DNA of 64,000 nucleotides from Brachynemurus nebulosus (taxonomy: Eukaryota; Arthropoda; Insecta; Neuroptera; Myrmeleontidae), in assembly GCA_035578155.1 (NCBI GenBank), contig JAPWDM010000024.1, positions 4,834,961-4,898,960 of the forward strand, in the 5' to 3' direction. Shown here in pieces: positions 25,159-35,475 of this stretch. The notes below the pieces were generated by a model. That model saw only the letters and a program-made list of their open reading frames with translations, was not told the DNA's origin and searched no databases. Made by a program: the position numbers and the translations under genes. Position 1 is the first letter of the stretch. The number at the start of each line of letters is the position of its first letter.

Positions 25159-25779
25159 ATGAAAGAGTTGTTTTACAACTGTTTATCAAAGAAACCTCAA
25201 AAGAAAAACAGTTTTCAAATGTCAAGAGAGAAATATGAAAATTTAATCAAAGAAGCAAAAGAAGCGAAAAGTAGTCATGAAAAAGTCAACAGACATTACT
25301 GGTTATTAAAACACTATGATGTATTAACAATGGCTTGAAAAGAACAGCTTATTTACCCAATAGTGAATGAAAAAATATTGTATTATGTGCCTGTTGAACA
25401 AATTTTTGATATTTTATGTAGTACTTATGAATCCATTGGTCATGGAGGTCGTGACAGGATGCGAAAAGAAATACAGGAACAATCTAAAAATATAACATTA
25501 TGTGAAATTCAAATGTTCACCAATTTATGTGAACCGTGCTTACAAAAAAAGAAATCTGAAAAGAAGGAGTTAGAAAAGAAGAGGTTAGTAGTAAAACCTA
25601 TGGTATTTTCTCATTCTAACAGCAGATGTCAAATTGATTTAATTGATTATCAAACGCAAGCTGATAACAATTATAAATTTGTAATGGTATATCAGGACCA
25701 TTTAACAAAATTTGTTATTTTAAAACCATTAAAAAGTAAGAAAGCAGAAGAAGTTGCTCATCACTTGCTTGATATTTTC
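25159..25779 (+). pseudogene. Integrase-like (KRBA2/SCAND3-type) gene fragment
   Basis: One reading frame runs from ATG 25159 to about 25779 with a single TGA at about 25336. The N-terminal part is a lysine-rich helix. A zinc-binding region of the H2C2 integrase type follows, with GHGGRDRMRKEI and then LCEPCLQKKK, and then the start of an rve integrase core, CQIDLIDYQ ... YKFVMVYQDHLTKFV. The D of QIDLID and the D of YQDHLTKF fit the first catalytic Asp region and the following strand. The C-terminal half with the remaining catalytic residues is missing, because the frame breaks at 25779 where the Jockey-like sequence starts. The resemblance to integrase-derived proteins of the KRBA2/SCAND3 group is from memory. 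It could equally be a fragment of a Ginger- or gypsy-type transposon. It is not functional. Confidence 0.6.
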
Positions 25780-25780
25780 C

Positions 25781-25939
25781 TGGTCCTCATCCGGCAGTTT
25801 ATCCGATATTGACCTGTCGTTTTGTCATCCAAATATAATACATCTATTGGAATGGGATACCCCCGAACAACTGTATGGAAGTAACCATTATCCAATCAAA
25901 ATCGAAATCCAAACACATACATCTAAACAAACAATATAA
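25781..25939 (+). pseudogene. Endonuclease C-terminus of the Jockey-like element
   Basis: The frame reads SDIDLSFCHPN and later LYGSNHYPIKIEI. In Jockey/I-type elements the apurinic-like endonuclease ends with S-x-IDL-T/S and G-S-D/N-H-x-P-I. The catalytic His of the SDH motif is present as SNH, with Asp changed to Asn. Only the last ~50 residues remain, so nicking activity is lost. The plus-strand frame continues with frameshifts through the linker at 25940-26520. Confidence 0.65.
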
Positions 25940-26528
25940 CCGAAATAGAAATTAGCCAAGGCTGACTAAAAGAGATTCAAATCAATAAAATAGTTGACCA
26001 GCAGCTTGAACAGCTTGACATGAACGAGGATATGAATAAGCAATATCAGAGACGAGTTTCAATTTTTATATCTAGTGCAAAAGCAACTGTTGACAAAACA
26101 AACAGTAAAATGACCAGATTTAGAACGACACCCTAGTGGAACGAAGAATGCTACCGGCATATCAGGGCGAGTAAAACTGCCATCAATATATATAACCGGC
26201 ACCCCACAGCAGAAAATCTAATAAATTATAAAAAAAAACTAGAGCCCAAGCTCGCATTACCATACGAAATGGTAAAAAACAATCCTGGATCAAATACATA
26301 GAATCTATAAATTCCTTTACGCCCCTTAAAGAAATCTGGTCCAAAAATAATCGCATAAAAGGGCATTCTGTTCAAAACCTTCCTTATCTATTCAACGATT
26401 CCGGTCAAATTTGCAATAGTCCTACAGAAATTACGAATGCTCTAGCTGATAAATTCTCTGAAAATTCAAGCAATCAAAACCTGGATCCTAAATACCTTAA
26501 TACAAAAATAGAAACCGAAAATGAGATA

Positions 26529-27501
26529 TTGGAGTTGCAACCAAATACTGAACATCCTCTGAATTTACCCATAACTAAAAAAGAATTACTAACAGTATTA
26601 AAAGAAGGTAAATCTAAATGTCCGGGCATTGACGATATTCCATACTGTTTTATACAACATTCATCGGAAAAAACACTAGATTACATTTTACAGTTATTCG
26701 ATATAATATGGCAAAATGGAATCTACCCAGAACAATGGAAGACAGCAATTATTATACCGTTGCACAAGCTCAGCAAACCAAGATTAGAAGCAGGCAATTA
26801 CAGACCCATCTCATTAATTAATACAAACTGTAAATTATTAGAAAAAATAATTGCGAAACGTCTGATGTGGTGACTAGAACATATAAATGCCTTCAATAAA
26901 GAACAATCAGGATTTCGAACTCAACACTCAACATTAGATCATTTACCTAGTTAAACTAGAAACAGGAATTCGTCATGGATTCCTTCTAAAACAAGACACA
27001 ATCGCAGTATTCTTTGATATAGAAATACGACCAAGTATGGCGCTATCGAATTTTCAAAATTTTCGAAAAACTAAAAATCGATGCTCAAATTTACAATTAC
27101 ATTAAAAAATTTCTATCCGACCGAAAAATCCAAGTCCAGATAAACGAAGCACTATCCGAACCAAGAACGTTAGAAAATGTTATACCTCAGGGTTCGAGCT
27201 TAAGTGTAGGTACTTATTTTTATATTAGGAATCAACGACGTTATCAACACTATAGATAAACCAGTTAACATTTCGGTTTTCATGGATGACATCGCTATTT
27301 ATTGTCATGGACATAATATGCGTGTAGGTACTACAAACAACATATGCAAAATTCCATAAATAAAATTTATAATTGGACAAAAAAGCATGGATTTAAAATT
27401 GCTATAGATAAAACCAAAGTAATGTTTTTTTCACGTAAGAGAAATGAAGAAAAAATCCCAGATCTTTTTATAGGACAACATAAGTTATCAGCCGTGGATA
27501 G
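26529..27501 (+). pseudogene. Reverse transcriptase domain, first part
   Basis: The segment shows the ordered blocks of a non-LTR reverse transcriptase: KCPGIDDIP, then WKTAIIIPLHK, then NYRPISLIN ... LLEKIIAKRL, then EQSGFRTQHST. After several frameshifts it reads the catalytic box as FMDD within VFMDDIAIY near 27280, and finally FKIAIDKTKVMFF. The usual box in this family is Y/FADD, so the Ala to Met change is unusual or a decay mutation. A stop follows LMW at 26871. The frame reaches VDS at 27500, where the solo LTR cuts in. Confidence 0.8.
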
Positions 27502-28407
27502 TGTAACAATGGTGATGTAGACAACTTCCATCTATTATTAACAATAGTAACTATCTACTTTTTATTAATACTTACCACGTTTATGTTGTTACTGCCATCT
27601 ATAGTCATCTTTATTAACTACCACCAGCATTTAACTCGTGAGAAGAGATGATAATTGATTGGTGTTGCCATCTTTATTGATTGTGGTATCTTACCAGCTT
27701 GTAGCTAATAGAGAAGGATAGATATAGACGCGTATCACGGAGGTGGGGTGGAGATGGCATACAGTTTATGTGAATATTACAGAAATGAAGCCTACACACA
27801 CATTAACACACATGTAAAATAAAACGAGATGCAGATATTTTGTCAATGCAAACAACACACACACTACTAAAAAGCTGACAGTAGGAGCACCAGTGCTTGG
27901 CTTCAGATCATCTAACAAAATGACTAGTCCACCTACGTCATTGGACGCGTATATTTCTGTCCTTATATTTTTATAATAAAGTATGGCGCGCGCACTTTTG
28001 ACTAAAACCAATGATTTTGATTGGTGAAAAAGAGGAGGAAGAAGATATAGGATATAGAATTGAATTTTTAACAACAGGGGATTCAGTTTCAACCTTCCAT
28101 CTTGTTTGGAAGCAAAAATTAATGTAAATATTATTATTAAGAATTATTTGCTGAATCACAATCAAAATGTGATAATTTAATGTAAAATATTATAGTTAAA
28201 ATTATAATAAAGATAGTTTTAATATTATTAAATGTCTACGATATATAATAATATTAAAGTTTTATTTAAGTAAACCTCGAACACCACGTGAAGAAATCCA
28301 ATTAAGGACATAAAAATTTATAATATGACTATTTTACGGCTATTAATCGTCGAGTTTGTTGTTGTCTAGAACGCATTTTATCTGGCGACGGAGCCGTTTC
28401 GTTCACA
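27502..28407. mobile_element. Solo LTR with ATAG target duplication
   Basis: A 906-bp insert begins TGTAACAATGG and ends GTTCACA, the TG...CA limits expected of an LTR, and is flanked by ATAG at 27498-27501 and 28408-28411. The reverse transcriptase frame of the host element reads V-D-S before the insert and S-H-K-F-L-G after it, and rejoins exactly when one ATAG is kept. A 4-5 bp duplication is typical of Ty3/gypsy elements. No internal retroviral region is present, so this is the usual product of LTR-LTR recombination. The minus-strand open frames within it have no domains. It is not similar to the LTRs at 30051 and 35476 beyond the first bases. Confidence 0.85.
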
Positions 28408-28526
28408 ATAGCCACAAGTTTTTAGGGCTTATATTAGATAAAAAACTTACGTGGAAACCACATCTACTATATATTAGACAGAAGTGTATGCAAACACTTA
28501 TTCTTTTAAAAGTGATTGGTAATAAC
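28408..28526 (+). pseudogene. Reverse transcriptase, segment after the solo LTR
   Basis: The frame reads HKFLGLILDKKLTWKPH, the conserved block that follows the palm domain in Jockey-like reverse transcriptases (FLG-x-I/L-D-x-x-L-x-W-x-x-H). It continues with CMQTLILLKVIGNN and stops at the hAT MITE. About 35 codons are open without frameshift. Confidence 0.8.
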
Positions 28527-29499
28527 CTGTATTGGGCAAGATACCGAATTTTATTATCTAGATAACAGATAATAGATAACATGATTCAAAATATCTAGAT
28601 AAAGATAACAGATAATTTAACCATTATCTAGATAAAATTTTAGATGATAGTTAAGATAATATTTACAGAAATAATGCATTAGGTCAATGTTTCTCAACCG
28701 CCGGTCCGTGGACCGGTACCGGGATGCGAAAGTACCTCACCGGTTCCCAGAAAGATATGTAAATTACAATAAATTACAAAAATGTTAAAGAAAAGTTTTT
28801 GGCGATGAAAATCGCATATTTTGGACTTTAGTTATTTTATTTACGATCCATGATAACATACGTCTAGCACAATAGAGTACAACATTTTTTGCTTAAAAAG
28901 TGTCGATAATTATCTGAATTACATGATCGACCAAGTGGTCGGAAAACGACACTTCATATTATACGATAAAATGCTATTCCAACTAATGGCCGAAATAATT
29001 TCTAGCCACAAGAATTTCATTTAAAATACGACAATTGCTTCTAAACATTTCTCTAATGCTTAAAAAAATGTCGATACTTCTTTGAATTACATGGTAGACC
29101 AAGTGGTCGGAATACGACATTTCATATTACACGACTAAATGTTATTCCAGCTAATGACGGTAGTGATTCCAGACAACAAGAATTCTGTTTAAAATTAAAT
29201 AATTGCTTTTAAATATTTTTATAATTCTTAAGAAAGTGTCAAAATTTATCTGAATTATATGGTCGGCCAAATGAATACATATAGGGAAGGGAAAAGGTGA
29301 ATTCAGTTTCAATTTTCTATTTTTCAGAAAAAATAAAGATGTATTTTTATTTTTATTATCTTATCTTTTTCCTTCGCTCAATAAAAAGATAAAACAAAAG
29401 GTAAATTCTTTCGAAAATATCTAGATAAAAGATATTAGATAACGAAAACGTTATCTAGATAAAATTTCAGATAACGTTATCTAGATAAGCACAACACTG
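28527..29499. mobile_element. hAT MITE inside the reverse transcriptase
   Basis: A 973-bp insert is flanked by GTAATAAC (28519-28526) and GCAATAAC (29500-29507), an 8-bp duplication with one change. Its ends CTGTATTGGGC and the reverse complement of the right end, CAGTGTTGTGC, match at 8 of 11 bases and fit the hAT consensus CAGTGTTG. TTATCTAGATAA motifs repeat near both ends. Inside are about three diverged units of roughly 185 bp with CGACCAAGTGGTCGG. A piece resembling a second hAT end, CAATGTTTCTCAACC, lies at 28685. Reading the host frame across gives V-I-G-N-N then R-W-G-S-D, uninterrupted. Confidence 0.8.
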
Positions 29500-29507
29500 G
29501 CAATAAC

Positions 29508-29575
29508 AGATGGGGGTCAGACCAGTCCACCATGCTTAATACATATCGCGCTCTCATCTGATCAGTCATAGCTAC
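29508..29575 (+). pseudogene. Reverse transcriptase, last segment
   Basis: About 22 codons read RWGSDQSTMLNTYRALI, a stop, then SVI. This is the thumb-proximal block W-G-x-D-x-x-x-L-x-x-x-Y-R-x-x-x-x-S of Jockey-like elements. The match then ends where reversed repeat X begins. Confidence 0.7.
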
Positions 29576-29633
29576 AGCCAAAAATCCCTAAAAATTTGGA
29601 ATTTTTTTTTTGATCCTTCAAATTTTTCCGCTA

Positions 29634-29635
<2 letters not shown>
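29555..29635 (-). repeat. Dispersed repeat X, 5' fragment (reversed)
   Basis: Read on the minus strand this gives GGATCAAAAAAAAA, TTCCAAATTTTTAG and then GATTTTTGGCTGTA, the start of repeat X at 37398 and 42015. As in both of those copies, its outer end abuts a (TA)n tract. Confidence 0.6.
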
Positions 29636-29707
<72 letters not shown>

Positions 29708-29712
29708 CGCTA

Positions 29713-29765
<53 letters not shown>
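29635..29765. repeat. (TA)n microsatellite, duplicated with TTCCGCTAG
   Basis: Two TA runs are each preceded by TTCCGCTAG, so a short unit containing the junction has been duplicated. The run separates repeat X from the ATAACGAA element. Confidence 0.9.
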
Positions 29766-29769
<4 letters not shown>

Positions 29770-30050
29770 CCATATAACGAAATTGAAGGGACCGGATATT
29801 TTATTACGTTATAAAGAGTTTTCGTTATATGGAGAGTAAAAGAAAACAATATAATTTTACGAATAAAGCTTACGAATTTAGTAAGTGGTTTTAATTTTGA
29901 CTGAATTAAATGACACTTTTTCGTCAATACACAAACTCTTTCTTTTACTCGCCATGTTTACAGTTAAAAAGTTTGAAAGCAACTAAGAATATGATAACGT
30001 AAAGACAGCAATAAGACAGTAGTACGGAAATACAATAGGCAAAAACATGT
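29765..30050. mobile_element. ATAACGAA-ended element, left half
   Basis: It begins AACTCCATATAACGAA right after a (TA)n tract. The right half, 36201-36476, ends in inverted form (TTCGTTATATAGAGTTTAC) right before another (TA)n tract. The two halves are separated by the 6.15-kb LTR element with its ATGT target duplication, so they were probably one MITE of about 555 bp. Both halves contain TTACGTTATAAAGAG in their subterminal parts. Confidence 0.6.
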
Positions 30051-30775
30051 TGTAATGCAAGGGCGTTTCTTGCACGTATTTATAACTTGATTTTGACGCC
30101 GAAAAACTCGATATATTAATTGTTGGATGCCATTAATTCTGTTTGTCCCTGTTTCGTGGGTTACTATGTGAGGAATAATCCTCCGGAGACCAGCATTACG
30201 CGTGGCGGTTTGTGTCGACAGTTTTTCGTTGGTAAAATAATTCGTCAGTAGATGGTTAAATTGGTATTTTAAATAATAAATGTTTATTTCTTTTTAATAT
30301 TTAATGTTTATTATTATTTAAGGCACTTTTATATTTTAAATGTTTACAAAAATATTTTACAAAAATTTAATTTAAATATTGTTTAAATCTTTTAATAAAG
30401 AAAATTGTGACTCACATAAAAAATTACGTCTGAACCAATCTAAGGTCAGTTTGTGAGTTAGTGATGCACGAAGCATCGTATCGCCGGTTCACCCGTGTTC
30501 GTTGGTCGTTCTGGTATCAAGTCCTGTGTTAAAAACCACTTAATTCGGGGAATCACAAAATGAAACATTGGTGTAAGAAACAAACATGTCGGAATAATAA
30601 TGGCGGCCTTACATAGTTCACGTTACGGCCGCTAGTTGGCGCCATCAAACACATTACCTGGGGTTTGAACCCATGATCAGTATAAAAAATTGACAAATTA
30701 CGCGGCGGTAATCAACACTACATTAGTGTAAATTCGATTGCCTAAAGTTCTCGGCTTACGCCCACTACTGTTACA
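30051..30775 (-). repeat. 3' LTR (element sense is minus)
   Basis: A 725-bp repeat matching 35476-36200 base for base as far as I could compare. On the plus strand it begins TGTAATGCAAGG and ends CTACTGTTACA. Confidence 0.9.
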
Positions 30776-33700
30776 TACCCCCGGCTCAGTTCGCATTTAG
30801 AATTGCGCAGCAATTATACATGCGAACTGGACAAAATGAAACTAGAAAAAATTGTACATAAAGTTGAAAATCTTAAAACGACCAGCAAAAAGGCGATTAC
30901 AAAGAGTTACAAAATTTACATAAGTTGTATAAATGAAACTACTTAAAGTTGTTTAAATTCAGACGAAGAAATTTATAATCCATTAGAGTCACAAAATTTA
31001 AGCATGATATATTTGAAAACAGAATTTTTTTTTTTAAAATTAATCAAAATGAAAATTATTGCTTTACTTTAAATCCTTTTAATCGTTAAAAAAGAAAAAA
31101 TTTTACAAAAGAAAAAATATTTGCATACTAAATGCATAAGTATTTGTGTTAGTTGAGAAAAAACAACTATAATCCAAAACAAAAAAATTTTGCATCAAAT
31201 CGATGCTAAAAAAAATTAATTTGAAAAAAGAACACACACATGCATAACGTATAAAGATTATCAATATAAAATCAAACATTTAAGTTCATATTCCCACAAA
31301 AATGAAAAAAGACTATGCATGTATGTATTGCCTGTACAAAATTAGAATATATGTAATACAACACAAATATAATGTAAGGTATGTATTAACTGAAAAACTT
31401 TAAAATAAATAAATTGCTTGACCTTGAAAACGAATGCAAGAAATTGAAGTTTCTCATGGTACGTATTTTCAAACTGATACGGAGAAAAAGGCAGACACGT
31501 GTATTAAATAAAAAAAATTTCTCAGGAAGTAGGTACCACAATGGTAGGTACTTAAAAACTCAAACATTTCTGTTGTAAACAAAATTTAATTGGTTTTATA
31601 TTTTTGCAAAACTATTAAAGTATTAACCGACCATGAGAACTAAAAAATATTTCTGGTCAAAAGGTTTTTAATTGTTTTCTTTCTCTAGAAAAAATAATGG
31701 ATAAATAATTGTAAATAAAAAATTCTTTAAATTTTACGAAATAAAGGAAAACTTACATATTTGTTTTTGAATTTGATGAATTTTAATATTAGAAAATCAT
31801 TAAAAATTAAAAAGTTTTAATTGATTTGAATGTTATTACAGATAATAGTATTAACAGATTGAAAAATAATTCTATGCCATTATAATAGGCAATAAAATAA
31901 AACATTTTTATCAAATAAATTTCTTTCAAAAGTATGAAAAATTAAGTTAAAATTTTATATTTGTAAAATAACATTGTAGTTTACAAAATAGATTTAAATT
32001 TAAATAAACTTTCGAAGTAGGAAAAATCCTTTTAAGTTTAACAATTAAACTTTATTTAAGTTATCCTTCTTTGCGGTCAGAAAATTAGTCAAATGAAAAT
32101 ACATATGTGTTGAAAAAAATAAAGAATCATTTTGGATTCAAAGTTAAATATTCTTTTATACATGATAAAGATAAATTTAAAGTATGTTCGGTATGTTCCG
32201 TGATCTACGCTAAGATATCCTAGAACAATAAAGAAGAGTTGAAAAACAAACGAAAATAACTTGTAATTCAATGAAAATTCTCAGTTCACTAAGTGACTGA
32301 TGTCCCATTACGTTTTAAAAATATATCCTTAGGACTTAAAACTGAAATTACAAGTGTTAGAAAATTCATTAAATTTCGTAATGCAATTTACAAGTAAGTA
32401 TCCAGAAATTACTTAAAAATTGTAAAAAAGCTACAGTAATTATAAGTCATTATAGTTATAAATTAAAAATATGTCCGCAGGTAGTGGTACATATTGCACT
32501 AAATGAATACAAATACATACATAATATTTTCGTTTTCAACTAAAGTAGACAAAACAAGTTGATACAGGCTTATGTGAAATTATATGAACAAGTGAATTGT
32601 TTTCAAATAGCGAACATACATACACATATAAGATAGATAAAAAATATTTTTATTTTTATAAAATAATTCTATCAAACATTTTTAGCAAATGAAAATTTCA
32701 ATTCAACTGAATGAAAATTTGTAAATCTCGACAATCCAGCAAAATGCAATCTTAAATGTAAAGCATTGGAAATGTCGAATAATTTAAGTTATAGAAAAAT
32801 TTCACTTTTAGTGATAAAAAATTGTCAATTTTGGTAAATAATTAGTCATTATTAGGAAAAATCGTCAACTTTCACAACAAAAGGACAAAAAATTTGATAA
32901 TAATTTCGATACATGTAGTTATTCTTAGTAGAGTATCGAATTTTAAATACATAAAATCGTTAAATAGACCGTTATGTTAAATTTTTGTATATTACGTATC
33001 AAATTTTTTAATACTACGGGCGAGCATTTTTTCGCTTCACGCCGAAAAGATTGTAAATATATCAATATTTTAAATTGTAAACTGAAGAACTGGTTGGCGT
33101 ATAATATTGCCATAACCGTAACTTGTAAAAAATGATAGAAATTATAAAAGCTCTAATAGGCAATTGTAAAATTCAGGGCTAAGGTTACACCGGTTAACAT
33201 TTTTTGAAAAATAATGAGTGCTGTAAGCGAGCAATTATTTCAATTTCATATGAAATAAATATTTAAAATGGCGGGCTAACAATTATGCCACAACCGAAAT
33301 TTATAAAAATAACAAATACAATAAACGCCCCAATAAGCAACTTATTTAAATATTATAAATGCCGGGCTAATGATGCTCCAGGCTGTAATTGGAAATAATA
33401 AGTGCATTGGATAAGCAGTTTATTCCTTCAAATGGTGAATTCCTTCAAATTGGCGGGCCTCTAGTGAGTGCCTCAAACCGAAATTCACAAAAAATACACA
33501 ATAAATAATAAATAATGAAAAATGAAAAACGGCTCTTATTAGCAACTCATTTGAATTTTAAATTTACAAATGACCGGGTAAATAATAACGCTCCTGGCTA
33601 TGATTAAAAAACAATAGGTGCCTTGTACATATGAGCAATTTATTTAATGACATTACAGGGTGTTTACCAATATTTAACCCATCAACGACGGATGGTAATA

Positions 33701-33902
33701 TGGTACAACTTATAAACTAAAGTCAAAATAGGTAATAATTTTAAGGTCGAAACCGTGAAAATAAGTCAATGTTGGTAAAAATTAGTGTCAAAATAGGTTA
33801 CGTAAAGACCGGGAAAATTTTGACATAATCGGGTATTGGGTCAATGTTTAGAAAATTTCCCACGTTATTTGGGAAATAAACGGACGGAAAGGGAATAACC
33901 CT
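30776..33902 (-). other. Long non-coding 3' part of the LTR element
   Basis: About 3.1 kb lie between the stop of the gag-like frame and the 3' LTR. It is AT-rich with no significant frame on either strand. Near 33090-33640 there are three or four diverged units with GGCGGGCTAA, CCACAACCGAAATT and AGCAACTTATTTAAAT. The purine-rich tract GAGCCGGGGGTA (minus strand, 30787-30776) touches the LTR and is the likely polypurine tract. A full element would carry pol here, so it may have been lost or replaced by other DNA. Confidence 0.6.
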
Positions 33903-35243
33903 TTAACGTCCAATACGGGGAGGACCCTTTGGGTTCCGATTTGGTTCGGTCTTACGTGCCGCACGCGGCACGTTGTGACTAATACGGTAATAGAACTGAA
34001 AATCGCTAAGTTCAAATTTGTCACTTTCGGATAGATCTATGACAGACTGGACGTAACCCGATGAAGTATCATCGTTTCCTTTAAATGTAAGTGTTAAATT
34101 AGAACCCAGAAGTTTTTTGATGGTGTTAACTAAATTATGAATCACCATGTTGTATAAATGTTTGCTACCGATATCCGTAATATACGGTGATTCTAGTGTA
34201 ACTGTTGTTGCAACATTAACGGGTTTACTGCAACATGTTAAATTTGAGGTAACATCAATATCCAATGATAATAAATTATTACTATTATGCACAAATAAAG
34301 AAGTAGTATCGGCACAGAAATTGTTTGATATTTCGTCAGAAAGGCTGACGGACGGACAGTTAACTGTATCAATCGATAAAATATTATAATTAAATTCAGT
34401 TTCGTTAGAAACTGTAACTTCTGAGGAAAAACACGATATATTACTATTTGAATCTGAAATATTCACGGTGTTCGATTCATTTACTGTACAATTTAAATTT
34501 TCAGGCAGGTTACTATCACAATTTAAATTTTCAGACAGGTTACTATCGTCATTAATATTTTTTGTACAATACCCGTTGGCAATCAAAGGGTTGAAACTGT
34601 CCGGGGTCAATGTACTATTCAATATTTCAGAGCTATTCATAAATTCATCTTTAAGAGAAAATTTATTATCAGAATTTTGTAAATTATTATCAAACTCTGT
34701 ATCAATATTGTTTATTTTTAAATTTTGAGCATCAATTGAATTCAAATTTTCTTCTTCTTTACCGGAAATATTCAATTCTGACTTATTTAATTCTAAATCA
34801 AATTCGTCATGTTTAGGGTTAATCTTATCAAAACATTCATCAAATTTAGAATCGATATTATCACTAAAGTTTCTAATCTCAGATTTAACACTATTAAAAT
34901 GTTCATCGATCATAGAATTCAAATTATTATAGTGTTCATCGATTTTAGAGTTCATATTTTTAATATGTTCGTCAAATTTAGCTACCATAACTTGTTGAAA
35001 AGAAAGTAATGCACTTACAATGTCAGAAATAGCTGCGTTTGTAAGGCTTCTCGAATCGTTGAATGCGTCACCCGTCGACTGGTTAGACATCGAAATTGAT
35101 GTTCCTTTGCCTGAATAAGTACGTACAGATGGTGCGGCGTTCGACATTCCAGCCATTCCGGAACTCGGTGACGAAGTTGCAGGAATCAACACTTCCTTGG
35201 AGTCGATATAATGTCGTTCTGCGTCAGTTGCGTATGGAACCAT
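33903..35243 (-). CDS. Gag-like protein of the LTR element, 446 aa
   Basis: This is the longest intact frame in the window, from ATG at 35243 to TAA at 33903. Residues 1-70 are Ser/Thr-rich. At about 72-90 a hydrophobic helix is followed by three hendecad-type repeats starting at D91, D102 and D113, each reading DEH plus eight residues, which suggests a coiled coil. Residues about 150-330 are very Asn/Ser/Asp-rich, with an internal duplication (SENLNC, PENLNC). The C-terminus is basic (RAARKTEPNRNPKGPP) and could bind RNA. No zinc knuckle, protease or polymerase motif is present. By position and composition it is most like a Gag, but I do not recognise a named family, and a captured host gene is not excluded. 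The frame is free of stops, in line with a young element. Confidence 0.65.
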   Translation of the reverse strand: MVPYATDAERHYIDSKEVLIPATSSPSSGMAGMSNAAPSVRTYSGKGTSISMSNQSTGDAFNDSRSLTNAAISDIVSALLSFQQVMVAKFDEHIKNMNSKIDEHYNNLNSMIDEHFNSVKSEIRNFSDNIDSKFDECFDKINPKHDEFDLELNKSELNISGKEEENLNSIDAQNLKINNIDTEFDNNLQNSDNKFSLKDEFMNSSEILNSTLTPDSFNPLIANGYCTKNINDDSNLSENLNCDSNLPENLNCTVNESNTVNISDSNSNISCFSSEVTVSNETEFNYNILSIDTVNCPSVSLSDEISNNFCADTTSLFVHNSNNLLSLDIDVTSNLTCCSKPVNVATTVTLESPYITDIGSKHLYNMVIHNLVNTIKKLLGSNLTLTFKGNDDTSSGYVQSVIDLSESDKFELSDFQFYYRISHNVPRAARKTEPNRNPKGPPRIGR

Positions 35244-35475
35244 TGTTGACGGTAATTGTTTACCACACCAGTTCCACGAAAAAGTTCAACAATAGGAACA
35301 TAGAGTTTTGTTTGTTTCCACAATAAAAGTCACTCAAAGTTTTTAATTTGTTGACACAAACACTTTTTCCTCGCCTCGGATGTCATTTGTAATGGTAGGC
35401 GGCTTCTTCTATAACGGTTGGGCGCTTTTTCTATAACGGTTGGCGGCTTCTTCTATAACGGTTGGCGGCTTCTTT
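35244..35475 (-). promoter_or_regulatory. Leader of the LTR element with 22-bp tandem repeat
   Basis: Next to the 5' LTR lie three and a half units of a 22-bp repeat (35398-35475, plus-strand unit GGCGGCTTCTTCTATAACGG plus TT). This is where the primer-binding site should be. On the sense strand the units read CCGCCAACCGTTATAGAAG, and one reads GCGCCCAACCG, similar to the core of the TGGCGCCCAAC site of the 60825 element. No standard tRNA-complementary TGG site touches the LTR. The repeat may be a multiplied or decayed primer site, which is speculative. Confidence 0.45.

Larger units (their letters stand above)
25780..29575 (+). mobile_element. Jockey-like non-LTR retrotransposon relic, twice interrupted
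   Basis: The element occupies 25780-27501, 28408-28526 and 29508 to about 29575. It is 5'-truncated inside the endonuclease domain and 3'-truncated after the reverse transcriptase. It carries many stops and frameshifts. Two later insertions, a solo LTR and a hAT MITE, split it, and in both cases the protein frame continues across the gap when the insert and one target duplication are set aside. The 3' end is replaced by a fragment of repeat X. The domain details are given in the next three entries. Confidence 0.8.

Noticed and set aside
27766..28165. Two minus-strand frames of 108 and 64 codons
   Set aside because: They lie wholly inside the solo LTR, overlap each other and show no domain.
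34147..35326. Plus-strand frames opposite the gag-like gene
   Set aside because: They are shadows of the 446-codon minus-strand frame.
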